Source: JABFXX01 sp036489755 (lineage in GTDB: Bacteria > Myxococcota_A > Polyangia > Haliangiales > Haliangiaceae). Taken from it: DNA of 64,000 nucleotides. The position numbers and the translations under genes are program-made. The notes beneath the pieces are model-generated. The model did no database searches. It was not told where the DNA came from and saw nothing but the letters and a program-made list of their open reading frames with translations. This document shows, piece after piece, positions 21,180 through 31,961 of this stretch. Numbering within the stretch: the stretch's first letter is position 1; each line of letters opens with the position of its first letter. Where the stretch lies: contig DASXFD010000042.1 of NCBI GenBank assembly GCA_036489755.1, positions 138,478-202,477 on the forward strand, given 5' to 3'.

Positions 21180-22922
21180 TCAGGGCGGGCACGGGCCGTT
21201 GAACAGGCTCTGCTGCGCGAACGTCGACACCGGGCCGGTGTTGAACGACATGTCGATCTCGTTCGTGACCGTGAACATGTCCGCGTACGAGACGCTGCCC
21301 GTGCCGCCGCCGAGCATCGTGTCGGCCTGCGCTTCGACCGCGCGAACGGTCTGCCCGTTGAGCGGCGCCTGCGTTCCCGTCAGGTTGCAGACGTAGAGAT
21401 CGCCGAGGTGAAGGCCGGTGGTGCCGTTGATGAGCCCGGCATCGCCGAACGCGATGTTCAGTCGCATCGTGGTGAGCTCGCCGCCGAGTGCGCCGGATGC
21501 GGTCGACACCGGATCATCGAGATCCGCCGTCAACGGACCCGGTGTGCCACCCGCGGGCAGATAATCAATGATCGCATCGGGGTTGTCGAAGATGATCGAG
21601 AATCCCGCGCTGCCGGGAATACCGACCTCCATCAAATCACCTTCCGGTGCGAAGACCGAGCCGAAGTCGTTCTCGAGCTCGCCCGAGATGTTCGTCGTCG
21701 TCGGGTTCTCGCCCCACTCGACCTGCGAGTAGGTGAAGAGATCGTCGTCGTGCCAGCCGCAACCCTGCGTGCCGGGCGTGCACGTCGCCTGATGGATCAC
21801 TTCGGTGTCGCACGCGGTGAGGTTCGCGGGCGCGACGATCGTGTAGATGATCGAGCCGACCGGATCGCTGATGCCGTTGCCGGACGCGTGCGCGCAGTTC
21901 GTGATCGAGCCGCCCGACGAGCCGGGATCGTAGTCCGCGGTGACGATGCCGGTCTGGAGATCGATGTGCGCGTTCGAGAACGTGACCGTTCCGGTCGTGG
22001 TGATGTCGGCGATCGCGTCGCTCGTGGTGAGCGAGCTATTCCCGGCGAGCGTCGGCGGCACGTCTTGCTCGAACAGGTTCGACACGCTGCGCACGTGATG
22101 CTCGTCGGGATCGATCACACCGTTGCCGTTGATGTCGATGTTCGTTCCGGAGCCGGGTCCGCCGAGCGCGTGGTTGCCGAAGGTCACGATGACCTCGACG
22201 CGAACGTCGGCGTTCTGCGACAGCGCGAGCACGTTGTTGTCGAACGACGCCGAGAACAACAGCGGCGTCTCGCTGAACTTCGGCAGCGTGACCTCGGGGA
22301 CGAGCGAGAACACACTGTTCGTCGCGCGATCGAGGAAGTACAGCTTGCCGGAGCCCGGGCCGGTCGTGAACGTGCCCTGGCGCTCCGTGTTCTCGCTCGC
22401 GACGACGTTCGCGCTCGTCGCGTTGATGTCGAGCGTCGCATTCGCGACGTCGGACGCGACGGTCTGCCACTCGTCGTGATCCACTTTGTGACCGTGGTCG
22501 TGATAGCCACCCCAGCCCCAACCCCAGCCGTGATCATGATGATCGTCTTGCCGAACCTGCAGGTTCACGACGATGTTGCCGAGCGACGCCGGCCCGTTGC
22601 CGATGTTCGTTAGGTTGAGATCACCGTCGACGACGAGGTTGCCACCGACCGTCGCGCCGCGCGTCGTCGTGATCGTCCACGTGACCGTCTTCGCGTTCGT
22701 GTTGACGGAGCCGGTCTTCGTCAGCGTCCACGCTGTATTGCTCGTCTGCAGAAGATCTGCATTCGCGTGCGTCAGATAAACGTCCGCGAACTCGAAGCCG
22801 CCGCCGCCGCCCTTTCGATCAGTCTGCTCGTCTTGCGCCGTCGAACCCGTGTCGACGTTCGTGCAGTTGGTGAGCGCCGCCGCCGTCCCGAGGATTTGAA
22901 CGAGCCAGAAAGCACTCCTCAT
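21180..22922 (-). CDS. Large secreted protein with His/Gly/Trp patch
   Basis: A 580-residue protein with a short signal sequence (MRSAFWLVQILGTAAALTNC, possible lipidation at Cys20). It is Thr/Asn/Gly-rich and strand-rich, with no enzyme motif that I recognise. Near residues 130-155 there is a striking His/Asp/Trp/Gly patch (DDHHDHGWGWGWGGYHDHG) that looks able to bind metal. Phrases like DGDLNLTNIGNGPASLGNIVVNLQV suggest surface beta domains. It is 45 bases downstream of the bactofilin gene and may be in the same transcript. Confidence 0.75.
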   Translation of the reverse strand: MRSAFWLVQILGTAAALTNCTNVDTGSTAQDEQTDRKGGGGGFEFADVYLTHANADLLQTSNTAWTLTKTGSVNTNAKTVTWTITTTRGATVGGNLVVDGDLNLTNIGNGPASLGNIVVNLQVRQDDHHDHGWGWGWGGYHDHGHKVDHDEWQTVASDVANATLDINATSANVVASENTERQGTFTTGPGSGKLYFLDRATNSVFSLVPEVTLPKFSETPLLFSASFDNNVLALSQNADVRVEVIVTFGNHALGGPGSGTNIDINGNGVIDPDEHHVRSVSNLFEQDVPPTLAGNSSLTTSDAIADITTTGTVTFSNAHIDLQTGIVTADYDPGSSGGSITNCAHASGNGISDPVGSIIYTIVAPANLTACDTEVIHQATCTPGTQGCGWHDDDLFTYSQVEWGENPTTTNISGELENDFGSVFAPEGDLMEVGIPGSAGFSIIFDNPDAIIDYLPAGGTPGPLTADLDDPVSTASGALGGELTTMRLNIAFGDAGLINGTTGLHLGDLYVCNLTGTQAPLNGQTVRAVEAQADTMLGGGTGSVSYADMFTVTNEIDMSFNTGPVSTFAQQSLFNGPCPP

Positions 22923-22967
22923 CGAAACTCATAGTAGCGCCGATCTTCTAATCGGCCTATGAGCTAA

Positions 22968-23369
22968 TTATTTGACAGGTGTGGGCTTCTGCGTAGTAGC
23001 AGCCGGAGTGGGACGATTCTGCAGGGCAGCTTCCATGAAGGAGCGACCTTCGAAAATGACGCCTTTGTCGATCTGGAGTGCAGGTGTGTGCAAGTCGCCT
23101 TTGACGCGACCGGGCGCGTGGATCTCGATCGAGCGCTTTGCCGTGATGTTGCCCACGACCGTGCCCTGGATGATCACTTCACCTACATCGATCGATGCCT
23201 CGACCTGCGCGCCATCGCCGATCACGAGCACGTCCTCGGAGAACACTTCGCCTTTGAAGCGCCCGTCAATCCGGACCGTGCCCTCGAACGTGAGCTTGCC
23301 TTCGAACTGAGCGCCCCGACCGAGGAGCGTGGTGATCTCGCCTGCAGCAGGCTGTCTCGCAGCAACCAT
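22968..23369 (-). CDS. Bactofilin
   Basis: A 133-residue polymer-forming cytoskeletal protein. The central right-handed beta-helix is clear: ITTLLGRGAQFEGKLTFEGTVRIDGRFKGEV, then GDGAQVEASIDVGEVIIQGTVVGNI and APGRVKGDLHTPALQI, with hydrophobic and glycine spacing of about six residues. The tails (Pro/Thr-rich C-terminus) are short, as usual. Bactofilins form membrane-associated filaments that organise cell shape or polar complexes. It lies 23 bases after the PEGA kinase gene. Confidence 0.93.
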   Translation of the reverse strand: MVAARQPAAGEITTLLGRGAQFEGKLTFEGTVRIDGRFKGEVFSEDVLVIGDGAQVEASIDVGEVIIQGTVVGNITAKRSIEIHAPGRVKGDLHTPALQIDKGVIFEGRSFMEAALQNRPTPAATTQKPTPVK

Positions 23370-23392
23370 AGTGCGAGCAAGGTATCAGAAGC

Positions 23393-25976
23393 TCAGCGCT
23401 GGAGCTTGGCGTCGATATCGATTTCGCCCGACGCGGGCCACTTCAAGGCTTGCACGAACGGTTGATAGTCCTTGAGGCGAAGCTCGACCTGCTTTGCCTC
23501 GAGATCGACGCTGTCGATCGTCGCAGGTGTACGCCCGCGCAGTGTGTTGTCGATGCGTACCTCGGCGCCGTCGGGCTTCGACACGATCACCAGCTTGCCG
23601 GTGAGCGCCTTCAAGTCGGCCATGAACGGCACGTCGCCGCCGGTCGCCGGCACCGCGAACGTTTCGGTGAACGGTTTGTGATGCGCGAGCTCGACGCGAA
23701 TCTCGATCGACTTGCCAGCCGCAATGTTGGGCACGGCGAGCGGCGTCGTGCCCGCGAGGTGTTGGTTGTCGAAATACACGTCGGCGCCGTGTGGGACCGA
23801 GTCGACGTGCATCGTCGCGACGACCGGCGCGTCAGGCGATTGCATCGATCGAATGATGAAGAACGTCACGCCCGCCGCGACCGACACGGCGAGCGCACCT
23901 GCCGCGCCGACCTTGAGCCACGACGGCACGCCGCGCGACATTCGATACTGCGCCGGCAGCTCGTCGGCCTCGAACAACCGGAGCTGTCCCGTCGGCGAGA
24001 TCGGCGGCTGCTGGTACGGGTAGAACCCGTTCGGCGCGGCCTGCGGATAACCGACCGGCGCTTGCTGATATTGATACGGCTGGAGATGCGCCGGCAGGTT
24101 CGGCACCATCTGCATCGGCGTGCCCGGCGGAGGCGTCGTCAGCGGACCGCCGGGCTGCATCGGCGCCGGCATCGGCATCGGTACGGGCGCCGGCATCATC
24201 GCCTGCGGCGGCATCATCGCCGGCATCGCCGGCATCATCGGCGCGTTCGGAGCAGGCGGCAGCGGCGCCGGCATCGGCTCGGAGCGTTGCGCGCCGACGA
24301 TCTGCTGCAGCACGTTCGGCAGGTTCGGCACGCCCACGCTCGGTGTCTTGCGCGACGGCTTCGGTTTGCGCAGCTCGCTCACCGCGGGCGCGTGAATCTT
24401 CGCGGCGAGCGCAGGCGGCGGCACGGCGCCGGGTCGTTGCGCGGTCGACCGCTTGCCGGTGAACTCGCGCTGCACCGTCGGGCCGCCGTCGTCGTCGTGC
24501 GGCGATGGCTTGCGCGCGCCGGTGAGCGTCTCCGAATCGTCGAGGTCGTCGTGGTCGAGATCCTCGGTCGGCGGCTCGGGTGCACCGGTGACCATCGTCG
24601 CCTCGATGCCGTCGCCGCCGTCGATCATGAAGCCCGGGCCGGGCGCGCCGGTCACCATCGTGCGTTCGCCGATGTTGTCGAGCTCGCTGTCGGTGCCGAG
24701 GTTGTCGCTGTTCCACGGGCGCGGCATCGGCGGCGCGACCGGCAAGAGCCCGCTCTCGTCTTCGGGGCGCAGCGGCGCGGGCGAGACCTCGCGCGTCGGC
24801 TCGTTGCGATCGCGCGGCTTCGCGGCCGGCGGGCGCACGGGCTTCGCCGCAGGGATCGGCGGCTTGACGATCGGCGCCGGGCCGGTGATCAGCCGCTTCT
24901 TCGGCGCGACCGGCGCGGGCGTGTCGGGGCGCAGATCTTCGAGCTTGAAGATCATGCTGTTCTCGTCGCGCAGCTCGTCGGGGCTGTGCACGATGTCGTC
25001 GACTTTGAGCTCGTGCGTCGCGATCGGGCCGTCGCGGACTTCGATCTCGTCGACGATCGGTGTCGGCTCGCCGATGATCTGCTTGATCAGCGCGGACACC
25101 TTCGACCCCGTCGAGATCGGCGAGTACGCGTGCAGGAACCGCTCGAGGTCGGTCGCGAAGTCGGCCGCGCTCTGGTAGCGGTCCTCTTTCTTCGCGGCGA
25201 GCGCGTGCATCACGATGCGCTCGAGCTGCGCCGGAATCCCGCGGCGCAGCGTGGTCGGCGACGCGATGTCCGCGCGCCGCGCCATATCGAGCAGCTTGTG
25301 CAGATCCTCTTCGAGATAGAGCATCTGCCCGGTGATCATCTCGTAGAGCACGATGCCCGCCGAGAAGATGTCGGAGCGGTAGTCGATCGGATCGCCCCAG
25401 GCTTGCTCGGGGCTCATGTAGTAGTACTTGCCCTTGATCACGCCGACCGCGGTCTGGCGCGCCTTCATCGTCGCCTTCGCGATGCCGAAATCGACGAGCT
25501 TGACCTCGCCCGAGTAGCTGATCAGCACGTTTTGCGGCGACACGTCGCGGTGCACGATCCCGAGTGGCTTGTTGTTGGAGCCTCGCTTCTTGTGCGCGTG
25601 ATCGAGCGCGCTCGCGACCTCTTTCGCGATGTACGCGGCCACCTCGAGCGGCATGTCGACGTCGGTCTCCGACGCCTTGCGCAGGATCTTGTAGAGATCC
25701 GCGCCGTCGACGTACTCCATCGTGATGTAAAACACCTCGCCGACGCGGCCGAGGTCGAACGTCTGCGCGATGTTCGCGTGGTTCAGCTGCACCGCGATCT
25801 TCGCCTCGTCGACGAGCATCTGGATGAACTGCTCGTCCTCCGCGAAGTTCGGGTGGATCATCTTGAGCGCGACGTACTTCTCGAAGCCGGCGATCCCCTT
25901 CGTCTTCGCGAGGTGGATCTCGGCCATGCCGCCGACGGCGATCTGACGAACGAGGCGATAGGGACCGAACTGGCGT

Positions 25977-25984
<8 letters not shown>
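23393..25984 (-). CDS. Ser/Thr kinase with C-terminal PEGA domains
   Basis: An 863-residue protein. The kinase domain (about 5-280) has VALKMIHP, HRDVSPQNVLI, DFGIAKA and YYMSPEQAW. A long Pro/Met/Gly-rich linker (about 330-680) is probably disordered. One membrane helix (VGAAGALAVSVAAGVTFFIIRSM) lies near residue 705. About 150 residues outside the cytoplasm hold two PEGA-like sandwiches (VDSVPHGADVYFDNQHL and VSKPDGAEVRIDNTLRG). All catalytic residues are present. The start overlaps the end of the HATPase gene by 8 bases, linking the two. Confidence 0.9.
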
Positions 25985-26969
<985 letters not shown>

Positions 26970-26994
26970 GGAACCCCGGATTCCGATGATATCA

Positions 26995-27705
26995 CTATCC
27001 TGCAGCAACGCCGAGCAGGCGGCCGATCAACGCGGTCAGCGCCATCGCGATCGCGCCGCCGATCGTCACGCGCAACGATGCGCGCAGCATGGGCGCACCG
27101 CCGAGGTAGCCGCCGAACGCGCCCGACACCGCCAGCCCGACGAGCGACGCCGTGGGGATCGCGTACAGCGGATGGCTCGGGACGAGCACCAGCGCGGCGA
27201 TCGGGATCAACGCGAACGTGCTGAAGCTCGCCGCCGACACCCACGCCGCCTGCAGCGGGCGTGCGCTGTTGTGTGCTTCGATGCCGAGCTCGTCGCGCAG
27301 GTGGGCCGCGAGCCCATCGTGCTTGGTCAGCTGCTTCGCCACTTCCAGCGCGAGGTGGGGCTCGAGCCCGCGCTCGCGGTAGATGCCGGCCAGCTCCTTG
27401 AGCTCGCCTTCAGGCGCCTCGGCGAGCTCGCGTTTCTCGATCGCGATGTCGGCGAGCTCGGCGTCGTGCTGCGAGCCGACCGACACGAACTCGCCGACCG
27501 CCATCGACAGCGCGCCCGCGGCGAGCCCCGCGACGCCCGCGATCATCACCGCGGTCGTCGACGTCTCCGATGCCGCGACGCCCATCATCAAGCTCGACGT
27601 CGAGACGATCGCGTCGTTCGAGCCGAGGACCGCGGCGCGCAGCCAGCCACCCCGCTGGCTGCGATGCAGCTCGTGATGGCGTCGCGGTGGCGAGCGCTTC
27701 TTCAT
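26995..27705 (-). CDS. VIT/CCC1-family metal transporter
   Basis: A 236-residue protein of the Fe2+/Mn2+ transporter (VIT1/CCC1) family. The first helix carries GSNDAIVSTSSLMMGVAAS, and the next AGALSMAVGEFVSVGSQHDAE, which includes the conserved G-x-x-S-M-A-x-G-E motif. A helical cytosolic hairpin (EIAIEKRELAEAPEGELKEL region) follows, then three more helices near the C-terminus. It lies directly after the TonB-dependent receptor gene with no gap, pointing to metal handling for the whole cluster. Confidence 0.9.
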   Translation of the reverse strand: MKKRSPPRRHHELHRSQRGGWLRAAVLGSNDAIVSTSSLMMGVAASETSTTAVMIAGVAGLAAGALSMAVGEFVSVGSQHDAELADIAIEKRELAEAPEGELKELAGIYRERGLEPHLALEVAKQLTKHDGLAAHLRDELGIEAHNSARPLQAAWVSAASFSTFALIPIAALVLVPSHPLYAIPTASLVGLAVSGAFGGYLGGAPMLRASLRVTIGGAIAMALTALIGRLLGVAAG

Positions 27706-30006
27706 TCAGTATTGATACATCGCCGTCAGGAACGCGCGGAAGCCGGCCTCGGGATCCGGCAGGTACTCGAGGTGCGGCTCGTAGTTGAAGAACACGTCGG
27801 GGTAGTAATAGTGACCGCCGAGCGCGTCGTAGACGGTCGCGCGGATCGACAGCTTCTCGATCGGCGAGTACGCGATGCCAGCCGACAGCTCGGCGATCGG
27901 CGGCAATTGATCGAGCACGAGGTCGGTCGCGAGCGTCGTCGTGGTCCCGGGCGTGCCACCGACGCCGTACATCAGATCGCGATACTCGACGAGCCGGTTC
28001 GGATCTTCGGTCGACCCCATGATCTTGAGGTTCGTCGTCGCAGTCAGGTGGTTCGTGACTAGGTTCCACACCGTGGACAGGTTGAACCAGTTGTTCGGCA
28101 GCGACAGGATCTCGCCCTGGTCGCTCGCGTCGACGTTCATGTACGTGTAGCCGAGCTCGATGCGGTGACCACCTTGAATGTAGAGCGTGCCCAGAAATTC
28201 GGCAGACGTGATACCGCGCGTGCCCGAGTTCACGTACTGGCCTTCTTCGGCTTGGATCAGGTTGCTGAGCACGGTGTAGCTCGCGTCGACGCGGAACGAC
28301 AGCTCGCGGATCCGGCGATCGCCCTTCCAGATACGCGCGTTGATCTCGGCCTGCAGCGCGCGCGATCGCTCGACCGTGAGGTTCGGGTTACCCGCGATCT
28401 GTACGGCTTGACCGTTCGACACCGTGTCGTTGAACACCGGCGGCCGGAAGCCCTCGGCGTAGTTCAGCTTCAAGTGCCAGTTCGAGATGAAGTTCCAGAC
28501 GACCGTGCCGTCGAACGTGAACGTCGGCGAATACGACAGCGAGCCGAGCACCGCCGGCGCGGCCTGCACGCGAGCGCCGCCGTCGAAGATAAGCTTGTCG
28601 TTCGGCCGATACTGCGGGTCGAGATATGCGCCGAGCACCGTGCGATCCGCGGGAAACGCGAACGTCAGCGGACAGTCCGGAACCGTCACCAACGACATCG
28701 ACGACGGATCGTACGTGCGCGGGCACAACAGCGGCAGCACGCCTAGGTTGTACGGCGCGGTGAACTTCGACAGGTTGTCGGTCGGCTTCCACTCGTGGAA
28801 CATCTCCGCGCCGTAGAGCAGGCGCAGCGGCTTGGCGATCTCGACGTCGCCGTCGATCGCACCGCCGACGCGATAGCTCGTCAGGTTCGACGAGAAATCG
28901 AGACCGCCCGGGATCGCCGTCGACGGCGCCAGCGCCTGCAGCGGATCGAAGTCGCGGACGAACTGGATGCCGTAGACATGCGCGGTGAGCCCGGCCTTGT
29001 CATCGGCGAAACGCGTGCGGTATTCGAGCACCGCGTAGCGATCGTAGGTGTCCATCCGGTTTTTCGTGGCCGCGCCTTCCGGATCGGCCGGATTCATCGC
29101 ATTCGCTTGCACCGGCTCGCCTGGAAGCCCCAACGGCCGATACATCCGGCCGAACGGCGCCGACACGCGCAGCTGCAGCTTGTCGTACGTGACCTTCGCG
29201 TCGAGGTTGACGATCATCGACTGTGGCGAGTTCGAGGCGGTGAGCGGGCCGTACTCGTTCGGCGAGTTCGGCTGCGGCAACGGATCTTGGAACAGGAGCA
29301 GCGGCATCTCGAAGCTCGGACCCTGATACGTCGTCACGCTCGCGTGGCCGAACAGCTTGAGCTTGCCGCTCATCAGATCGGCTTTGCCGGCCATCACGTA
29401 CGCGCGCGCGTAGTTGTGATCGCCCGTGCCGTCGCCGACGCTGGCGCCGACCTCGACGCCATCGACGTCCTCGGCGTCTTTGGTGATCACGTTCAATATG
29501 CCGAGCAGCGAGTTCGACCCCCACAGCACGCCGCCCGGACCGGTGATGAACTCGAGCCGCTTGATCATCTCGAGCGGCTGCGTCTCGTTGGTCGCCGGTA
29601 CGTTCACGAACGGATCGAACAGCGACACGCCGTCGTGAAGGAACTGCACGGCTTGAACTTCGCCGCGCACGAGCGGCGTCGGGTAGTTGCCGAAGTAAAT
29701 CGACGCCGACTGCCAGCCGGGCACGGTGTCGATGATCTGCGTGATGTCCTGGAACTGGCGATCTTTGATCTCGTCGGCGGTGATGACCGTGACGATCGCG
29801 GGCGCTTCCTGCACCGTCGTCACGCCCTTCGCGGCCGACACCACGATGTTCGCGAGATCGATCTGCTCGTCGGCGGCCTCCCCGGCCGATTCGTCGGGGT
29901 TGTTCAGGATCAGCTGCGGCACCTCGACGTCGGTGACCTTCGCTGGCTGCGCGAACGCGGGAGCTGCAGCGGCCATCGCGGCCGATATCACGTACCGCTT
30001 CTTCAC
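27706..30006 (-). CDS. TonB-dependent outer-membrane receptor
   Basis: A 766-residue protein with a signal peptide (KKRYVISAAMAAAAPAFA). The plug domain (about 50-190) shows IVVSAAKGVTTVQEAPAIVTVITADEI, RQFQDITQIIDTVPG, and FITGPGGVLWGSNSLLGILNVIT, all typical. The barrel ends with an aromatic residue (TAMYQY). The start is GTG 30006 overlapping the OmpA-like gene stop (GTGA). The substrate cannot be deduced; the adjacent VIT transporter suggests a metal or metal chelate. Confidence 0.9.
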   Translation of the reverse strand: MKKRYVISAAMAAAAPAFAQPAKVTDVEVPQLILNNPDESAGEAADEQIDLANIVVSAAKGVTTVQEAPAIVTVITADEIKDRQFQDITQIIDTVPGWQSASIYFGNYPTPLVRGEVQAVQFLHDGVSLFDPFVNVPATNETQPLEMIKRLEFITGPGGVLWGSNSLLGILNVITKDAEDVDGVEVGASVGDGTGDHNYARAYVMAGKADLMSGKLKLFGHASVTTYQGPSFEMPLLLFQDPLPQPNSPNEYGPLTASNSPQSMIVNLDAKVTYDKLQLRVSAPFGRMYRPLGLPGEPVQANAMNPADPEGAATKNRMDTYDRYAVLEYRTRFADDKAGLTAHVYGIQFVRDFDPLQALAPSTAIPGGLDFSSNLTSYRVGGAIDGDVEIAKPLRLLYGAEMFHEWKPTDNLSKFTAPYNLGVLPLLCPRTYDPSSMSLVTVPDCPLTFAFPADRTVLGAYLDPQYRPNDKLIFDGGARVQAAPAVLGSLSYSPTFTFDGTVVWNFISNWHLKLNYAEGFRPPVFNDTVSNGQAVQIAGNPNLTVERSRALQAEINARIWKGDRRIRELSFRVDASYTVLSNLIQAEEGQYVNSGTRGITSAEFLGTLYIQGGHRIELGYTYMNVDASDQGEILSLPNNWFNLSTVWNLVTNHLTATTNLKIMGSTEDPNRLVEYRDLMYGVGGTPGTTTTLATDLVLDQLPPIAELSAGIAYSPIEKLSIRATVYDALGGHYYYPDVFFNYEPHLEYLPDPEAGFRAFLTAMYQY

Positions 30007-31961
30007 GGCACCCCGCCTTGCTGGGCCTTGATGAGATCGATGCGGTCGTTGCTCGGATCGGTCGGGTTCGAGCTGCCGAGCGGACGTTCCGAGCCGATGC
30101 CGACGGCTTGGATCTGCTGCGGCGACACGCCGAGCGAGACCATGAAGCTCAGGATCTCTTGCGCGCGGCGCTGCGCGGTCTGCTTGTCCCTCTTCTTTTG
30201 CGCGGCGATCACCGCGGCGTTCGCCGACTTCGTGCCGAGCGCGACGTGCACCTCGACGCGGATCGTCAGCTGACGCGCCTTGATGATCGCCGCGGCCGCT
30301 TGCAGCAACTGCTTCGACTGCGCGGTCAGCTTGCCGTTACGATCGAACGAGATCGGCTGGCCCTTCAGATCGATGCGATCCGGTCGCTCTTCGGGTCCGT
30401 TCGTCGCGCGCACGTCGGGGCAACCGTCGGCGTCCTCGAAGCCGTTGAACGTCTCCGGATCGTTCGGGCACTTGTCCTTGTCGTCGGGGATGCCGTCGCC
30501 GTCGTTGTCCATGTCGGGACAGCCGTCGTCGTCCTGGAAGCCGTCCTTGTCTTCCGGATCGTTCGGGCACTTGTCGACCGCGTCGGGAATCCCGTCGTTG
30601 TCGTTGTCGCGATCCGGGCAGCCGTCCGCATCCTGGAAGCCGTCTTTGTCTTCCGGATCGTCGGGACACTTGTCTTGCGCGTCGGGGATGCCGTCGCCGT
30701 CGTTGTCGGGATCCGGGCAGCCGTCTTCATCCTGGAAGCCGTCTTTGTCCTCGGGCTCGTCGGGGCACGCGTCGCGCGAATCGGGGATGCCGTCGCCGTC
30801 GCGATCGCGAAGATCGCCGGCGCCCGCACCGATCGGCTGCGGCGCCCACGTGATGCCGATCTGGCCGAGGAACGGCGCGCCGCGATCGCCGCCTTGCTCG
30901 GTGCCGACCATGATGTTCGCGGTGAGATCGGGCGACACGCGGATCATCGCGCCCACCGTGGCGAGCGACGTCAGATCGCCGTGCTTCGCGCCCGGCCAGT
31001 AGTCGGCGCTCGTGATCGACGAGCACGGCGAGCCGTCGTAGCGGGTGCACGTGCCGTAGCTGAGCGAGTCGGGCAGCGGAATGAAGCCCTGCGCTTCGGC
31101 GGCGAGCATGAATCGCGGCGCGACCTGCCAGACCGCGCCGATGCCGGCGATCGCCTCGGAGCCGATGTCCATGAAGACCTTCGCGTCGTCGGCCGTCGCG
31201 GTCGGGTCGAGCCCGTCGTAGGCCTCGAGCACGGTGCGATGGCGAATCCGCGCCGATAGGTTCGCGACGATGCGCGTCTGCTTGTTCGGATCCGGGCGCC
31301 ACTCGAACGCGAGCTTCGGCTCGTACACGAACCCGGCGTCGCCGAGCAGCATGTTCTCGTCGCCGAACGGCAAGAACACCGAGCCGATCGCGGTCAACGC
31401 GACGTGCGGATCGCGATACAGCGCGATCTTGAGCCCGACGTGCACGTCGAGCGGACCGGCGAGGTTGTCGCCGAGATATGCCGACGGATCGTTGGGGCTC
31501 GCCGACGGATCGATGTTCGACAGCGGCCGCAGCGAGATGAGGCCCGTCGACGGCTTCACGACCTGACCGCCGGTGCCGTAGAGGCCGCGCACGCCGTAGC
31601 CCGGCCCGACTGCGGTGCGATAGCCCGCGGCCTCGAAGCCGAATGCGACGCGATCGGTCAGCGTCATGCCGAACGCGAAGTCGAGCGTCGCGACGTAGTT
31701 GAGGATGTGATCGCGCGTGGTGTCGCCGGCCATCGTGCCGATGCCGGGCACCGCGGCGTCGATCGGATCTTCTGCGTAACCGGCGAACAGCTTCAGCGAC
31801 ATGTCGTGGACCGGCATCAGCCGCGCGCCTTCGATCGCGAACACGCCGTTGACGTCGTACGACGGGCGGAACAGCACCGCGTCGACGCCGCTCGTCGGAT
31901 CGGCGCGCACCGATGCCGCCGTCACGGCGAGGATCGCAAGGCTGCGTGCTACTGGGTGCAC
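30003..31961 (-). CDS. OmpA-family protein with TSP3-like calcium repeats
   Basis: The GTG at 31961 gives 652 residues; it lies 13 bases inside the end of the upstream lipoprotein gene. After a signal sequence comes a barrel-like domain of about 380 residues. Four to five thrombospondin type 3-like repeats follow (DGDGIPDSRDACPDEPEDKDG, each with D-x-D-x-D-G-I-P-D), which bind calcium in known proteins. The C-terminus is an OmpA peptidoglycan-binding domain (IVHVALG-like strand, then AQRRAQEILSFMVSLGV, then IGSERPLGSSNPTDPSNDRID). Likely an outer-membrane to peptidoglycan anchor. Confidence 0.88.
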   Translation of the reverse strand: MHPVARSLAILAVTAASVRADPTSGVDAVLFRPSYDVNGVFAIEGARLMPVHDMSLKLFAGYAEDPIDAAVPGIGTMAGDTTRDHILNYVATLDFAFGMTLTDRVAFGFEAAGYRTAVGPGYGVRGLYGTGGQVVKPSTGLISLRPLSNIDPSASPNDPSAYLGDNLAGPLDVHVGLKIALYRDPHVALTAIGSVFLPFGDENMLLGDAGFVYEPKLAFEWRPDPNKQTRIVANLSARIRHRTVLEAYDGLDPTATADDAKVFMDIGSEAIAGIGAVWQVAPRFMLAAEAQGFIPLPDSLSYGTCTRYDGSPCSSITSADYWPGAKHGDLTSLATVGAMIRVSPDLTANIMVGTEQGGDRGAPFLGQIGITWAPQPIGAGAGDLRDRDGDGIPDSRDACPDEPEDKDGFQDEDGCPDPDNDGDGIPDAQDKCPDDPEDKDGFQDADGCPDRDNDNDGIPDAVDKCPNDPEDKDGFQDDDGCPDMDNDGDGIPDDKDKCPNDPETFNGFEDADGCPDVRATNGPEERPDRIDLKGQPISFDRNGKLTAQSKQLLQAAAAIIKARQLTIRVEVHVALGTKSANAAVIAAQKKRDKQTAQRRAQEILSFMVSLGVSPQQIQAVGIGSERPLGSSNPTDPSNDRIDLIKAQQGGVP

